The notes below the pieces were generated by a model that made no database searches, had not been told where the DNA came from, and saw only the letters and a list, made by a program, of their open reading frames with translations. The position numbers were made by a program, and so were the translations under genes. Source: Clostridia bacterium (GTDB taxonomy: Bacteria; Bacillota; Clostridia; Oscillospirales; Acutalibacteraceae). From it: DNA of 64,000 bases. Positions 8,700 to 17,232 of this stretch are shown here, in pieces; position 1 is the stretch's first letter, and the number at the start of each line of letters is the position of its first letter. The stretch spans positions 1-64,000 of the forward strand of contig JAGBSJ010000034.1 in assembly GCA_017631955.1 (NCBI GenBank), read 5' to 3'.

Positions 8700-9719
8700 T
8701 ATTATCTCGCCGCCGCCGAGGACTTCGTCGCCATCAAAAATTACTAATGACTGTCCTTTTGTGATTGCGCGTTGTGGCTCGTCGAATTTCACGTGAAGAT
8801 TTCCGTTTTCATCTTGCCATGCTAAAGCGGGTTGTTCTTTATGTCTGTATCTTACACGAGCAAGTACACGAATTGGCTCTGTGATGGTTTTTCCACTTAT
8901 TATATTTACATTTTTTGCAGTTACTTCGCTTGTAAACAAATCTTCATTATCGCCTAAGATAACATTGTTAGTTTCAGGGTCAATGTTAAGTACATAAAGT
9001 GGTGTTTTATAAGCGACGCCAAGACCTCTACGCTGACCGATTGTGTAATTTACAATACCTTTATGCTCGCCGAATGAAAAGCCATCCTTATGCATAAAAA
9101 GACCTTTTGGGTAAGTTTTATTGTTATAACTCTTAATAAATCTTACATAATCGCCGTCGGGTACAAAACAGATGTCCTGACTATCTTTTTTACGAGCAGT
9201 AATAAGGTCATTTTCTTCTGCAATTTCACGAATTTCGGGCTTTGTGTATTCGCCTAATGGGAATTTGATATGTTTAAGTTGTTCTTGTGTAAGCATATAA
9301 AGAAAATAACTCTGGTCCTTGCTTTCGTCAACGGCTTTTTTTAGTTTATACTCGCCATTTTCACAAGTAATTCTTGCATAGTGACCTGTTACAACAAAAT
9401 CTGCATCTAACTCGTGCATTTTATCAATCATAGCACCGAATTTAAGTGTACGATTACATTCAACACAAGGGTTTGGTGTTTTGCCTTGCTCATAAAACTC
9501 GATAAACTTATCAATAACCTTTTTTTTGAATTCTTCTTTAAGTGGAAAAATATAAAAAGGCATACCTAACTTATCGGCAACCGCTTTTGCATCACTGCAA
9601 TCTCCTTCGATATACAGTTGCATTGTAGCACCGACACACTGGTAGCCCTCATTTTTCATAAGTAAAGCAGCGACGGAGCTATCAACTCCGCCACTCATAG
9701 CAATAACTGCTTTTTTCAT
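8697..9719 (-). CDS. mnmA: tRNA-uridine 2-sulfurtransferase MnmA
   Basis: Thiolates U34 at the wobble position of Lys, Glu and Gln tRNAs with ATP and a persulfide sulfur. Visible are the PP-loop SGGVDSS (9-15), the catalytic C85 in PNPCVECN and the second catalytic C184 in SQDICFVP. Length is 340 residues with the ATG at 9719, which sits directly after the nadA stop; a longer in-frame start inside nadA has no better ribosome site. It closes the operon led by iscS, whose cysteine desulfurase is the likely sulfur source. Confidence 0.95.
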   Translation of the reverse strand: MKKAVIAMSGGVDSSVAALLMKNEGYQCVGATMQLYIEGDCSDAKAVADKLGMPFYIFPLKEEFKKKVIDKFIEFYEQGKTPNPCVECNRTLKFGAMIDKMHELDADFVVTGHYARITCENGEYKLKKAVDESKDQSYFLYMLTQEQLKHIKFPLGEYTKPEIREIAEENDLITARKKDSQDICFVPDGDYVRFIKSYNNKTYPKGLFMHKDGFSFGEHKGIVNYTIGQRRGLGVAYKTPLYVLNIDPETNNVILGDNEDLFTSEVTAKNVNIISGKTITEPIRVLARVRYRHKEQPALAWQDENGNLHVKFDEPQRAITKGQSLVIFDGDEVLGGGEII

Positions 9720-9723
9720 ATAT

Positions 9724-10638
9724 TCACCCAAGTTCAAGCATTTTATCAATGCATTTTTTGGCTTTTACAATTGTTTCTTCGTCTAATGTGATTTCTTCGC
9801 CACCCTTACCTTGCATTGTGTTATAAAGGTCAACAAGAGTTGTGGCTTTCATATCAGGACAAATAAGTTTTGGTGAAAGTGCAAAGAAAATCTTATCAGG
9901 ACATTCATACTGTAAGGATTCTGCAATACTGATTTCTGTACCGATAATAAAATTCTTATGTTCACTTTCTTTTGCGAATTTCATAATACCTGTTGTTGAG
10001 CCAACATAGTCTGCCAATTCAACAACCTCAGGTTTACATTCAGGATGCACGAGAAGAAGTGAATCAGGGTAAAGTTTTCTCGCTCTTTTAACATCTTCTG
10101 CGGTAATCTGACCATGAATTGGGCAACCACCATTTACAAACTTAAATGTCTTTTCAGGCACTTGTTTTGCAACAAAATCGCCTAAATTACAATCAGGAAT
10201 GAAAAGAATTTTATCGTTTGGGAGTTTCTTTACAATCTGTACTGCTGAAGCAGATGTTACACAAACGTCACAAACTGTTTTAAGCTCTGCAGTTGTATTA
10301 ATATATGCCACAACTGTATAGTCAGGATTTTCTTTTTTAACCTGCTCAATATATTCTTTGCTCATTTGCTCTGCCATTGGGCAACCTGCAACAGGGCTTG
10401 TAATATAAACTGTTTTTTCGGGAGAAAGAATTTTTACGGTTTCTGCCATAAAACGAACTCCACACATAACTACAGTTTTAGCGTCTGTTTTTTCTGCTAA
10501 CACGCTTAACTGAAAACTATCGCCTGTGTAGTCGGCAACCTCAATAATCTCACGAGCAACATAACTGTGAGCGAGAATACAGATATCTTTTTCTTTTTTA
10601 AGTTGCAAGATTTTCTCTTGCATTTCTTTTACTGTCAT
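9724..10638 (-). CDS. nadA: Quinolinate synthase NadA
   Basis: Condenses iminoaspartate with dihydroxyacetone phosphate to quinolinate in de novo NAD synthesis and depends on a [4Fe-4S] cluster. Length 304 residues is typical of the short form. The cysteines AGCP (near 86), GGCP (near 172), HPEC (near 201) and ICPDM (near 260) include the expected cluster ligands. nadB and nadC are not next to it. It lies directly downstream of iscU, which would supply its cluster, and nadE further along the window completes the pathway. Confidence 0.96.
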   Translation of the reverse strand: MTVKEMQEKILQLKKEKDICILAHSYVAREIIEVADYTGDSFQLSVLAEKTDAKTVVMCGVRFMAETVKILSPEKTVYITSPVAGCPMAEQMSKEYIEQVKKENPDYTVVAYINTTAELKTVCDVCVTSASAVQIVKKLPNDKILFIPDCNLGDFVAKQVPEKTFKFVNGGCPIHGQITAEDVKRARKLYPDSLLLVHPECKPEVVELADYVGSTTGIMKFAKESEHKNFIIGTEISIAESLQYECPDKIFFALSPKLICPDMKATTLVDLYNTMQGKGGEEITLDEETIVKAKKCIDKMLELG

Positions 10639-10658
10639 TTTAATCTTCCTTTTAGGGA

Positions 10659-11075
10659 TTAATGATGATGGTCTTCAAACTCAAAATCAGCAGGATTATA
10701 TGAAATATTATTCTTATCATAGTAATCCTTTACTGCTGCTTTGATTGCTTGTTCTGCAAGAACTGAACAGTGAATTTTAACTGCTGGAAGTCCGTCAAGT
10801 GCTTCAACAACTGCTTTATTTGTAAGCTTGAGTGCTTCACTTAAAGGTTGTCCTTTAATCATATCAGTTGCGATTGAGCTTGTTGCGATTGCAGATGCAC
10901 AACCATAAGTATTGAATTTAACATCTGTGATTATATCATTCTCAATTTTGAGATACATTTTCATAATATCGCCACATTTTGCGTTGCCAACTTCTCCCAC
11001 GCCGTCAGCATCGTCAAGTTTACCAACATTATGTGGATTTGTAAAATGTTCCATTACTTTTTCTGAATATTCCAT
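10659..11075 (-). CDS. iscU: Fe-S cluster assembly scaffold IscU/NifU-like
   Basis: Scaffold on which [2Fe-2S]/[4Fe-4S] clusters are built from IscS sulfur. The 138-residue protein has the three ligand cysteines C34 (NAKCGD), C59 (YGCASA) and C103 (IHCSVL), and aspartate follows C34 as in IscU/NifU rather than SufU. It ends in an acidic tail closing with EDHHH, which could bind metal. The start overlaps the iscS stop by one base, so translation is likely coupled. Confidence 0.94.
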   Translation of the reverse strand: MEYSEKVMEHFTNPHNVGKLDDADGVGEVGNAKCGDIMKMYLKIENDIITDVKFNTYGCASAIATSSIATDMIKGQPLSEALKLTNKAVVEALDGLPAVKIHCSVLAEQAIKAAVKDYYDKNNISYNPADFEFEDHHH

Positions 11076-12256
11076 TAGTTAATACCTCTCTCTTTCTGTA
11101 TTTTCTCCCAAAGTGGTGACATATCACGAAGACGGTCAATAATTGGGGGTAATTTTTCTAAAATATAATCCATTTCTTCAGGTGTATTATCTTCACAAAG
11201 ACTTAAACGAAGTGAACCGTGTGCAACTTCGTGAACAAGACCAATTGACAAAAGCACATGGCTAGGGTCAAGTGAGCCAGAAGTACAAGCAGAGCCAGAA
11301 GATGCGCTGATTCCCATTAAATCGAGATAAAGAAGAAGTGATTCGCCCTCAACACCCTCAAAGCAAGCACTAACGTTACCAGGGAGGCGATGCTCACGGT
11401 CGCCATTAATACGGCTTAAATCAATTTTAAGAATACCTTCAATGAGTTGTTCGCGCATTGCAATAAGCTTCTTTGTATTTTCTTCCATATTATCACAAGC
11501 ATCTTTAAGAGCTGCCGCCATACCTACGATTGATGGCACATTTTCTGTGCCTGCACGACGATTTCTTTCTTGTGCGCCACCTTCAATAAGGTTTGGAAGA
11601 CGAATACCCTTTTTGCAATAAAGACCGCCTACGCCTTTTGGTCCGTGGAATTTATGACCTGAGAATGACATCATATCAATGTTATCTGCTTTAACGTCAA
11701 CAGGAATATGACCAACCGCCTGAACAGCGTCCGTATGGAATAATACTCCTTTTTCACGGCAAACTGCACCTATTTCACGAATTGGCTGCACTGTACCGAT
11801 TTCGTTATTTGCATACATAATTGTTACAAGTGCTGTATCGTCCTTAATTGCATTCTTAACGTCTTCAACCTTTACAAGACCATTTTCATAAACATCAAGA
11901 AGTGTAATTTCAAAACCTTCTTTTTCAAGAGCATTCAATGTATGAAGAACTGCGTGGTGTTCAAACTTTGAACTGATAATATGCTTTTTACCTTTTTTAG
12001 CCATAAGGTAAGCTGCGCCTTTAATTGCCCAGTTGTCGCTTTCACTACCACCTGATGAAAAATACACATCATTAGCGTCTGCGTTAATGCACTCGGCAAT
12101 AGTGTTACGAGCGTCGCGGACTGCGTGGAAAGCATCTTGTCCTACACTATGCAAACTTGATGGATTTCCATATATTTCTTGGAAGCACGGCATCATCGCA
12201 TCAAGTGCTTTTTGTGATATTTTTGTTGTTGCAGCGTTATCTGCATAAACTTTCAT
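11075..12256 (-). CDS. iscS: Cysteine desulfurase IscS/NifS
   Basis: PLP enzyme that takes sulfur from cysteine as a protein persulfide for Fe-S clusters and tRNA thiolation. Length 393 residues. The PLP lysine is K202 in [10 protein letters not shown], and the catalytic cysteine C324 sits in the long flexible loop [15 protein letters not shown] of group I enzymes. First gene of the iscS-iscU-nadA-mnmA unit. Its promoter at 12306-12334 contains a perfect 19-bp dyad and a second degenerate copy, which makes control by the nearby Rrf2/IscR-like protein likely. Confidence 0.96.
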   Translation of the reverse strand: MKVYADNAATTKISQKALDAMMPCFQEIYGNPSSLHSVGQDAFHAVRDARNTIAECINADANDVYFSSGGSESDNWAIKGAAYLMAKKGKKHIISSKFEHHAVLHTLNALEKEGFEITLLDVYENGLVKVEDVKNAIKDDTALVTIMYANNEIGTVQPIREIGAVCREKGVLFHTDAVQAVGHIPVDVKADNIDMMSFSGHKFHGPKGVGGLYCKKGIRLPNLIEGGAQERNRRAGTENVPSIVGMAAALKDACDNMEENTKKLIAMREQLIEGILKIDLSRINGDREHRLPGNVSACFEGVEGESLLLYLDLMGISASSGSACTSGSLDPSHVLLSIGLVHEVAHGSLRLSLCEDNTPEEMDYILEKLPPIIDRLRDMSPLWEKIQKERGIN

Positions 12257-12276
12257 ATATACATCTCATTTCTATT

Positions 12277-12295
12277 TCATAGTAATTTAGTGTGA
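12277..12295. promoter_or_regulatory. Second, degenerate operator copy in the iscS leader
   Basis: Minus strand TCACACTA-AAT-TACTATGA. It matches the 19-bp dyad at 12307-12325 in 15 of 19 positions. Start-to-start distance is 30 bp, about three helical turns, so two dimers would lie on one face of the DNA. Confidence 0.5.
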
Positions 12296-12305
12296 ATTCG
12301 TATAT

Positions 12306-12334
12306 ATCATACTACCTTAGTATGAATTTGTCAA
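12306..12334 (-). promoter_or_regulatory. iscS operon promoter
   Basis: Minus strand TTGACA (12329-12334), 17-base spacer, TATGAT (12306-12311). The spacer and -10 are covered by the dyad at 12307-12325, an arrangement that fits repression. Confidence 0.85.
12307..12325. promoter_or_regulatory. Probable Rrf2/IscR-type operator
   Basis: Perfect inverted repeat TCATACTA-nnn-TAGTATGA (8-base arms, 3-base centre) lying between the -35 and -10 of the iscS promoter and overlapping the -10. An Rrf2-family regulator is encoded 3 kb away. That this regulator binds here is inference. Confidence 0.6.
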
Positions 12335-12357
12335 TTATAATATAGCCATAATTTGAC

Positions 12358-14715
12358 TTATTTTGCAAAGAATTTTTCGGCTATCCTTACAGACGCCATA
12401 GCATCTTTACCATAAAAATCTGCCCCGATAGTCTTTGCATAATCTTCGGTTAATACTGCCCCACCTACCATAACGGCAATTTGCGAATTTTTCGCTTTGA
12501 GAAGTCGAATTGTTCTCTCCATTGACGGTACTGTTGTAGTCATTAAAGCAGAAAGACCGACTAATTTGATATTTTCTTTCTCTGCTCTTTCAACAATGGC
12601 TTCAGGGGTTATGTCTTTACCCATATCAATTACTGAAAATCCGTAATTTTCGAGCAATACTTTAACAATATTTTTACCGATATCGTGAATATCGCCCTCA
12701 ACGGTTGCTATGAGTATTTTACCCTTTTCTTCAGATTTTGCACCGCTATTAACCATATATTCTTTAATGATTTCAAAACTAGCACCGGCAGTTTCGGCAC
12801 TCATTAAAAGTGATGGCAAGAATATTGTATTCTCTTCAAATCCCTTACCTACTTCATTGAGCGCAGGCACTAAAATACCATCAATTATTTCGATTGGAGT
12901 TTTAGTTTGAAGTTCAAGCTTAGTTTGCTCTTTCGCCTGATTTTTAAGTCCTTTAACAACTGCAGTTTTAAGGTCAACATCTGTTGTTTTGATTTCCGAT
13001 TTTGTGTCAGTAACATTGGCGATATACTGTTCAAAATTATCGTCTAATCCTTGTAATGCGCAGTATGAATAATAAGCGTTCATCATGGCATCACTTTTTG
13101 GATTTATAATTCCTGCACTTAAGCCCCTTTGCATTGCAAGGGTGAAAAATGCAGAGTTGAGAAGTTCGCGATTTGGAAGTCCAAATGACACATTTGAAAC
13201 ACCTAAAACTGTTTTAACACCTAAAACGTTGGTGAGTTTTTCAATACATTCTAAAGTGATTTTGGCATTATCTTTATTTGTGCTGACGGTCATACAAAGT
13301 GGGTCAAACACAAGGTTTTCTTTAGTTATTCCGTATTCTTCTGCCTTTGCGATAATGCGTTTTGCAATATCTATTCTGCCCTCTGTGGTTTCAGGGATTC
13401 CGTTCTCATCAAGAGTTAGGCATACAAGCACACCACCGTATTTTTTAACAAGTGGGAATACTTCATCCATCACTTTTTCTTTACCGTTAACAGAGTTTAC
13501 CATTGGTTTACCGTTATAAATGCGAAGTGCTTTTTCCATAGCAACCGCATCAGAAGTATCAATCTGCAACGGTGTATTGAGAATACTTTGAAGTCCTAAA
13601 ACTGTATTTTGCATCATGGTCGGCTCGTCAATTTCGGGGAGTCCTACATTCACATCAAGCACATCTGCCCCTGCATCTGCTTGGGTTACACCCTCACGAT
13701 AGATATAATCCATATCTTTATTACGGAGTGCCTCTTTAAGCATTTTTTTGCCTGTTGGATTAATTCTTTCGCCTATAATAATTGGCTTATCTTGAAAGAT
13801 TACAGTTTTTGAATATGATGTAACTGCAGTAATCTGCTTTTTGCTGATTTTAGTGATTTGCTGATTTTTGCAAAGGTCAATCATTGCTTTTATGTGGTCA
13901 GGAGTTGTACCACAACAACCACCCAAAGCACAAGCACCATTTCTAAGAATTTGGAGTTGCTTATTTGCAAATTCTTCTGGAGTTACATTGTACGTTGTAA
14001 CGCCATTTATACTTACAGGGAGTCCTGCATTGGGTTGAACAAAAATAGGTGTGCTTGAATACTTTTGCATTTCTTTTAATAATTCAAGCATCTGGTCGGG
14101 ACCAAGCCCACAATTCATACCAATTCCGTCAACGTCAAGACCCTCAAGAGTAATTATTGCAGTTTTAATATCTGCACCTGTTAAAAGTATGCCCTTTTCG
14201 TCAAAAATCATTGACACAAGCACAGGCAAGTCTGTATTTTCTTTTGCAGCAAGAACTGAAGCTTTAATTTCGTACAAATCTCCCATTGTTTCGATAAGAA
14301 TTAAGTCCGCACCTGCATTTGCACCTGCTATAACCTGTTCTTTATAAAGGTCGTAAGCAGTCTGAAATTCTAAATCACCATATGGCTTTAAGAGTTTGCC
14401 AAGTGGACCCATATCAAGAGCAACAAATGCCTCTTTACCACTTTCTGCGATTGCGTTTTTTGTAATTTCAACGGCTTTTGTGACAATCTCATTCACATTA
14501 TGGAATTTAAGCGAATTTGCGCCGAATGTGTTAGTCGAGATTATGTTGCAACCTGCGTCTAAATATGACTTATGCACTCTTGCCACGATTTCGGGAGAGT
14601 GAATGTTTAAGTTTTCGGGTAACTCGCCTTTTTTGAGTCCGTTTTTCTGGAGTTCGGTACCCATTGCACCATCAAAAAACAATATTGAATTGTTGAAAAA
14701 TTCATTAAAATTCAT
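12358..14715 (-). CDS. metH: Cobalamin-dependent methionine synthase core
   Basis: Transfers a methyl group from methyltetrahydrofolate via cobalamin to homocysteine. Domains: homocysteine/zinc barrel (about 1-285, ligands C202, C267, C268), pterin-binding barrel (about 300-560), cobalamin cap (about 575-655) and Rossmann B12 domain (about 660-785) with the DxHxxG motif around H677. The usual C-terminal reactivation domain is missing and is encoded just upstream as a separate protein. The ATG at 14715 fits AAAGGA with nine-base spacing; an ATG three codons earlier overlaps the previous stop but has no space for a ribosome site. Confidence 0.96.
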   Translation of the reverse strand: MNFNEFFNNSILFFDGAMGTELQKNGLKKGELPENLNIHSPEIVARVHKSYLDAGCNIISTNTFGANSLKFHNVNEIVTKAVEITKNAIAESGKEAFVALDMGPLGKLLKPYGDLEFQTAYDLYKEQVIAGANAGADLILIETMGDLYEIKASVLAAKENTDLPVLVSMIFDEKGILLTGADIKTAIITLEGLDVDGIGMNCGLGPDQMLELLKEMQKYSSTPIFVQPNAGLPVSINGVTTYNVTPEEFANKQLQILRNGACALGGCCGTTPDHIKAMIDLCKNQQITKISKKQITAVTSYSKTVIFQDKPIIIGERINPTGKKMLKEALRNKDMDYIYREGVTQADAGADVLDVNVGLPEIDEPTMMQNTVLGLQSILNTPLQIDTSDAVAMEKALRIYNGKPMVNSVNGKEKVMDEVFPLVKKYGGVLVCLTLDENGIPETTEGRIDIAKRIIAKAEEYGITKENLVFDPLCMTVSTNKDNAKITLECIEKLTNVLGVKTVLGVSNVSFGLPNRELLNSAFFTLAMQRGLSAGIINPKSDAMMNAYYSYCALQGLDDNFEQYIANVTDTKSEIKTTDVDLKTAVVKGLKNQAKEQTKLELQTKTPIEIIDGILVPALNEVGKGFEENTIFLPSLLMSAETAGASFEIIKEYMVNSGAKSEEKGKILIATVEGDIHDIGKNIVKVLLENYGFSVIDMGKDITPEAIVERAEKENIKLVGLSALMTTTVPSMERTIRLLKAKNSQIAVMVGGAVLTEDYAKTIGADFYGKDAMASVRIAEKFFAK

Positions 14716-14720
14716 TGTTC

Positions 14721-15296
14721 TCATTCCTTTGTTACTCCTATAAAGGCAGTAACTGTTTTTGTGGGAGTCATTAAGAAGTTTTCTGACAATGTTACTCCCA
14801 TTTGTTTTGTCATTGGTAAAAGCTTAAAGAAATCTGCTTGTGATGAAATATCAAGTCCACCATAACCTGGGCTAAAACGATATTTGTGGTCACCTTTTAT
14901 TGTATTTTTAAGTTCTTCACAAGCCTGGTCGCAAAGATTTTCAACCATTGATGCGCCTACACAATGAACAATGCTTGTCATTGCAGCATCGGTTACAGAA
15001 TATTTGCGAACAAGAGTATCAGCACCAACTCCAAGCGTTGCGCCAAAAAGAATAATCGTATTTGAATCTTTTAAGTGGTTTAAAAGTTTTGTGCTTTTGA
15101 ATTCTGTTCCGTCAATAATTATTCCGTCGTTTGTTCTTGTGAATTCATACTCTTTATAAATATATTTTGGCGTAATTACTTTGCAAAGTTCGTTGTATGC
15201 AACTTCACAAAGTTCACATATTTCTTCACTTGGCTCTGCACCGTGTTTATAGCCCATATAACGAGCTGCTTCGTGTAAATCGTATTTTAGCAGCAT
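14721..15296 (-). CDS. Methionine synthase reactivation-domain protein
   Basis: A 191-residue protein matching the C-terminal activation domain of MetH, which binds S-adenosylmethionine for reductive remethylation of oxidised cobalamin. The motif RFSPGYGG (about 143-150) is the AdoMet-binding RxxPGY signature. It is encoded separately from the metH core, as known for Thermotoga and many Clostridia. Its start overlaps the rrf2 stop by 10 bases and its stop meets the metH start, so the three genes form one unit. Confidence 0.92.
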   Translation of the reverse strand: MLLKYDLHEAARYMGYKHGAEPSEEICELCEVAYNELCKVITPKYIYKEYEFTRTNDGIIIDGTEFKSTKLLNHLKDSNTIILFGATLGVGADTLVRKYSVTDAAMTSIVHCVGASMVENLCDQACEELKNTIKGDHKYRFSPGYGGLDISSQADFFKLLPMTKQMGVTLSENFLMTPTKTVTAFIGVTKE

Positions 15297-15721
15297 CCGC
15301 AGTTACCTTTTTCTTTCTGTTTGTCTACTAAATACTGTAATGTGATTGAGTCAACAACCTTATTAACTGCATCAAGTACGCATTGCCAGATTTCAAGTGT
15401 TACACAGTCCATACAGTTTTCGCAAGGATTGTCGTCAGTTTCAAGACAAGCAACAGGAGCAAGACTACCCTCAGTTACTCTTAAAATTTCGCCTACTGTG
15501 TATTCAATGGGCTCACGAGTAAGTTTATAGCCACCCTGTGCACCACGAGTGCTTTCAACAAGATTTTCTTTAGCCAAAAGTTTGATAATTTGTTCAAGAT
15601 ATTTTTCGCTGATATTTTGTCTTGTTGCAATGGATTTTATTGAGATATTGCCGTCGTCCTTGTGGATTGCAAGGTCTGTCATAAGACGAAGTGCATATCT
15701 GCCTTTTGTTGAGATTTTCAT
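15287..15721 (-). CDS. Rrf2-family transcriptional regulator (IscR-like)
   Basis: A 144-residue winged-helix repressor/activator. The N-terminal part (MKISTKGRYALRLMTDLA) and SEKYLEQIIKLLAKENLV are the Rrf2 DNA-binding signature. After it comes a cysteine cluster, C-x7-C-x2-C-x2-C (about 93-106), that could bind an Fe-S cluster as in IscR, and an unusual C-terminal NCGCC tail. First gene of the unit with the metH reactivation protein and metH. IscR-like versus CymR-like (cysteine control) cannot be settled; the cysteines and the iscS operator favour IscR. Confidence 0.93.
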   Translation of the reverse strand: MKISTKGRYALRLMTDLAIHKDDGNISIKSIATRQNISEKYLEQIIKLLAKENLVESTRGAQGGYKLTREPIEYTVGEILRVTEGSLAPVACLETDDNPCENCMDCVTLEIWQCVLDAVNKVVDSITLQYLVDKQKEKGNCGCC

Positions 15722-15764
15722 AATATCTACACCCTTTTAGAGTATTGTTTTTCGTTACGAAGAT

Positions 15765-15793
15765 AATATACTACAAAATTACTAGGAATTCAA
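15765..15793 (-). promoter_or_regulatory. Promoter of the rrf2-metH unit
   Basis: Minus strand TTGAAT (15788-15793), 17-base spacer, TATATT (15765-15770). The spacer ends in TAG, so TAGTATAT overlaps the -10 exactly where TAGTATGA does in the iscS promoter. This hints at autoregulation through one good half-site. Confidence 0.55.
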
Positions 15794-15839
15794 GAGCTAA
15801 TTCATATAAATTTGGTGGGAATTATATTTTGCAAAGAAA

Positions 15840-15862
15840 AAGCGTGGTCAAAGACCACGCTT
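15840..15862 (-). terminator. Terminator after the MerR-type gene
   Basis: Perfect 10-bp stem (15840-15849 with 15853-15862, core AGCGTGGTC), 3-base loop, then TTTTTC on the minus strand, directly past the stop. Confidence 0.92.
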
Positions 15863-15864
15863 GG

Positions 15865-17148
15865 TTACCAATCAACATCCGTGAAATATGGCGTATATGT
15901 ATATTCATTTTTGCCCTCTGCAAAAATGTATCTTACTGTATTTGTTTTGTCATTATATGCGAAAAATAAAAAGCAATAATACTCGCAATGCTCTGTACTT
16001 TGTCTTTTGTTTACTTCATCAGTAAAATAAATGCGAGTCCAATCTCCTACTGATTCTTCACGAACAATTCCTTCAAGATTTAATACTCTTTCTTTTTCTT
16101 GTTGGAGTTCATCTTCGGTCAAAACCCATTCAGCAAAAACATCTTCAGAAAAGCCCTCCCAACCATCAGCATATTTGTAATAATATTTTGTAGTGTCGTG
16201 ATATTTCTCACCTAAAAATGTTTCTTCCCAATTTGGTATTGTAGGAACTGTATCTGGAAATAATGGGTCGAACTTTTCTTCTTTATCGTAATAATGAACA
16301 TGACTACCATTTGTGTATAAATAATCATTTGGGTCTTCACTTCGTGATTCCCAAGATAACATGTTAAAGAAAAACATTATAGGTGATAGCAATAATGAAA
16401 TTACCCATATTACAACAAGAATAGTTGCAACAACTTTTTTCTTATCTTTCTTTTTGCCTATTTTTCTTTTCACCCTATAAACAATAAAAATAGTGAGACA
16501 TAATGCAAATTGTATAGCAGGAAAATATTTTATAACAAGCCAAAATATGCATAAGAGAATAAATGCTATTACTTCATCAAAGCTTTCGCATATAGAAATA
16601 TCAGGAAACTTCATAAATTCAAGAAGATTGTAACCTAAAGAAGCAATAGTGAATAGCAGAACTAAAATTGCTATCCCTGACAACACCATACCAATTACAG
16701 AAATCATAGTAAAAACATTTTTTTCTTTCTGTTCTTTTGGGGAGAGTTCCATATCTTCGGCTGGGACTAGCTCGTTTGCAAGGTTAGTTGAAAGTTTTTC
16801 GCAGATTATTTCAATTGTGATATTTTCTTCGTCTGCAAGAGTACCGATTTTTTCGATTATTTCACTACTGAATTGTATTTTCTTGTTTGTTCTGTTTATG
16901 TATTCTTTTATTGTATTTTGTGCAGTTTCGCCACCCATTTGTAATGCTTTAATTTCTTGAATAGAGAAATCGGCTTTGCGAAGTAAGGCGATATTTTTAA
17001 GATTTTCAACATCAGTTTCAGAAAACTCTATACTATTTCTGCCATTGTAATTTTCGTCACATTCAGGTTTTACAAGTTCATTTTCAATATAAAGACGTAT
17101 TGCACGGTCAGTAAGACCGGTTTTAGCCATAACTTGCTTAATTTTCAT
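15865..17148 (-). CDS. Membrane-anchored MerR-family regulator
   Basis: A 427-residue protein. Residues 1-70 are a MerR helix-turn-helix (VMAKTGLTDRAIRLYIENEL); a short coiled segment (80-125) follows. Hydrophobic segments lie at about 146-172, 193-225 and 239-263, separated by a strongly basic loop RVKRKIGKKKDKKK that should stay inside. The C-terminal 160 residues, rich in Tyr, Trp, Asp and Glu, would then be outside the cell. It therefore looks like a one-component sensor-regulator. Ligand and targets are unknown. Its promoter has MerR-type geometry. GGGGG precedes the ATG. Confidence 0.85.
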   Translation of the reverse strand: MKIKQVMAKTGLTDRAIRLYIENELVKPECDENYNGRNSIEFSETDVENLKNIALLRKADFSIQEIKALQMGGETAQNTIKEYINRTNKKIQFSSEIIEKIGTLADEENITIEIICEKLSTNLANELVPAEDMELSPKEQKEKNVFTMISVIGMVLSGIAILVLLFTIASLGYNLLEFMKFPDISICESFDEVIAFILLCIFWLVIKYFPAIQFALCLTIFIVYRVKRKIGKKKDKKKVVATILVVIWVISLLLSPIMFFFNMLSWESRSEDPNDYLYTNGSHVHYYDKEEKFDPLFPDTVPTIPNWEETFLGEKYHDTTKYYYKYADGWEGFSEDVFAEWVLTEDELQQEKERVLNLEGIVREESVGDWTRIYFTDEVNKRQSTEHCEYYCFLFFAYNDKTNTVRYIFAEGKNEYTYTPYFTDVDW

Positions 17149-17172
17149 AGTAAATCCCCCTTTACAATGACG

Positions 17173-17203
17173 ATTTTACATTTTTACCTTGGGTAAAAGT
17201 CAA
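17173..17203 (-). promoter_or_regulatory. MerR-type promoter with 19-bp spacer and dyad
   Basis: Minus strand TTGACT (17198-17203), a 19-base spacer, TAAAAT (17173-17178). A perfect dyad TTTTACC-CAA-GGTAAAA (17182-17198) sits in the spacer. Over-long spacers with an internal dyad are the hallmark of promoters activated by MerR-family proteins, so autoregulation is likely. Confidence 0.7.
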
Positions 17204-17232
17204 GAGTTTTTTGAAAAAAGTTATAAAAATAC

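Noticed and set aside
13085..13519. Long plus-strand open frame inside metH
   Set aside because: Shadow of a strongly conserved gene on the other strand; no ribosome site or recognisable domain.
15722..15864. Possible SAM or cobalamin riboswitch controlling metH
   Set aside because: The leader of the rrf2-metH unit is short, with no riboswitch core recognisable.
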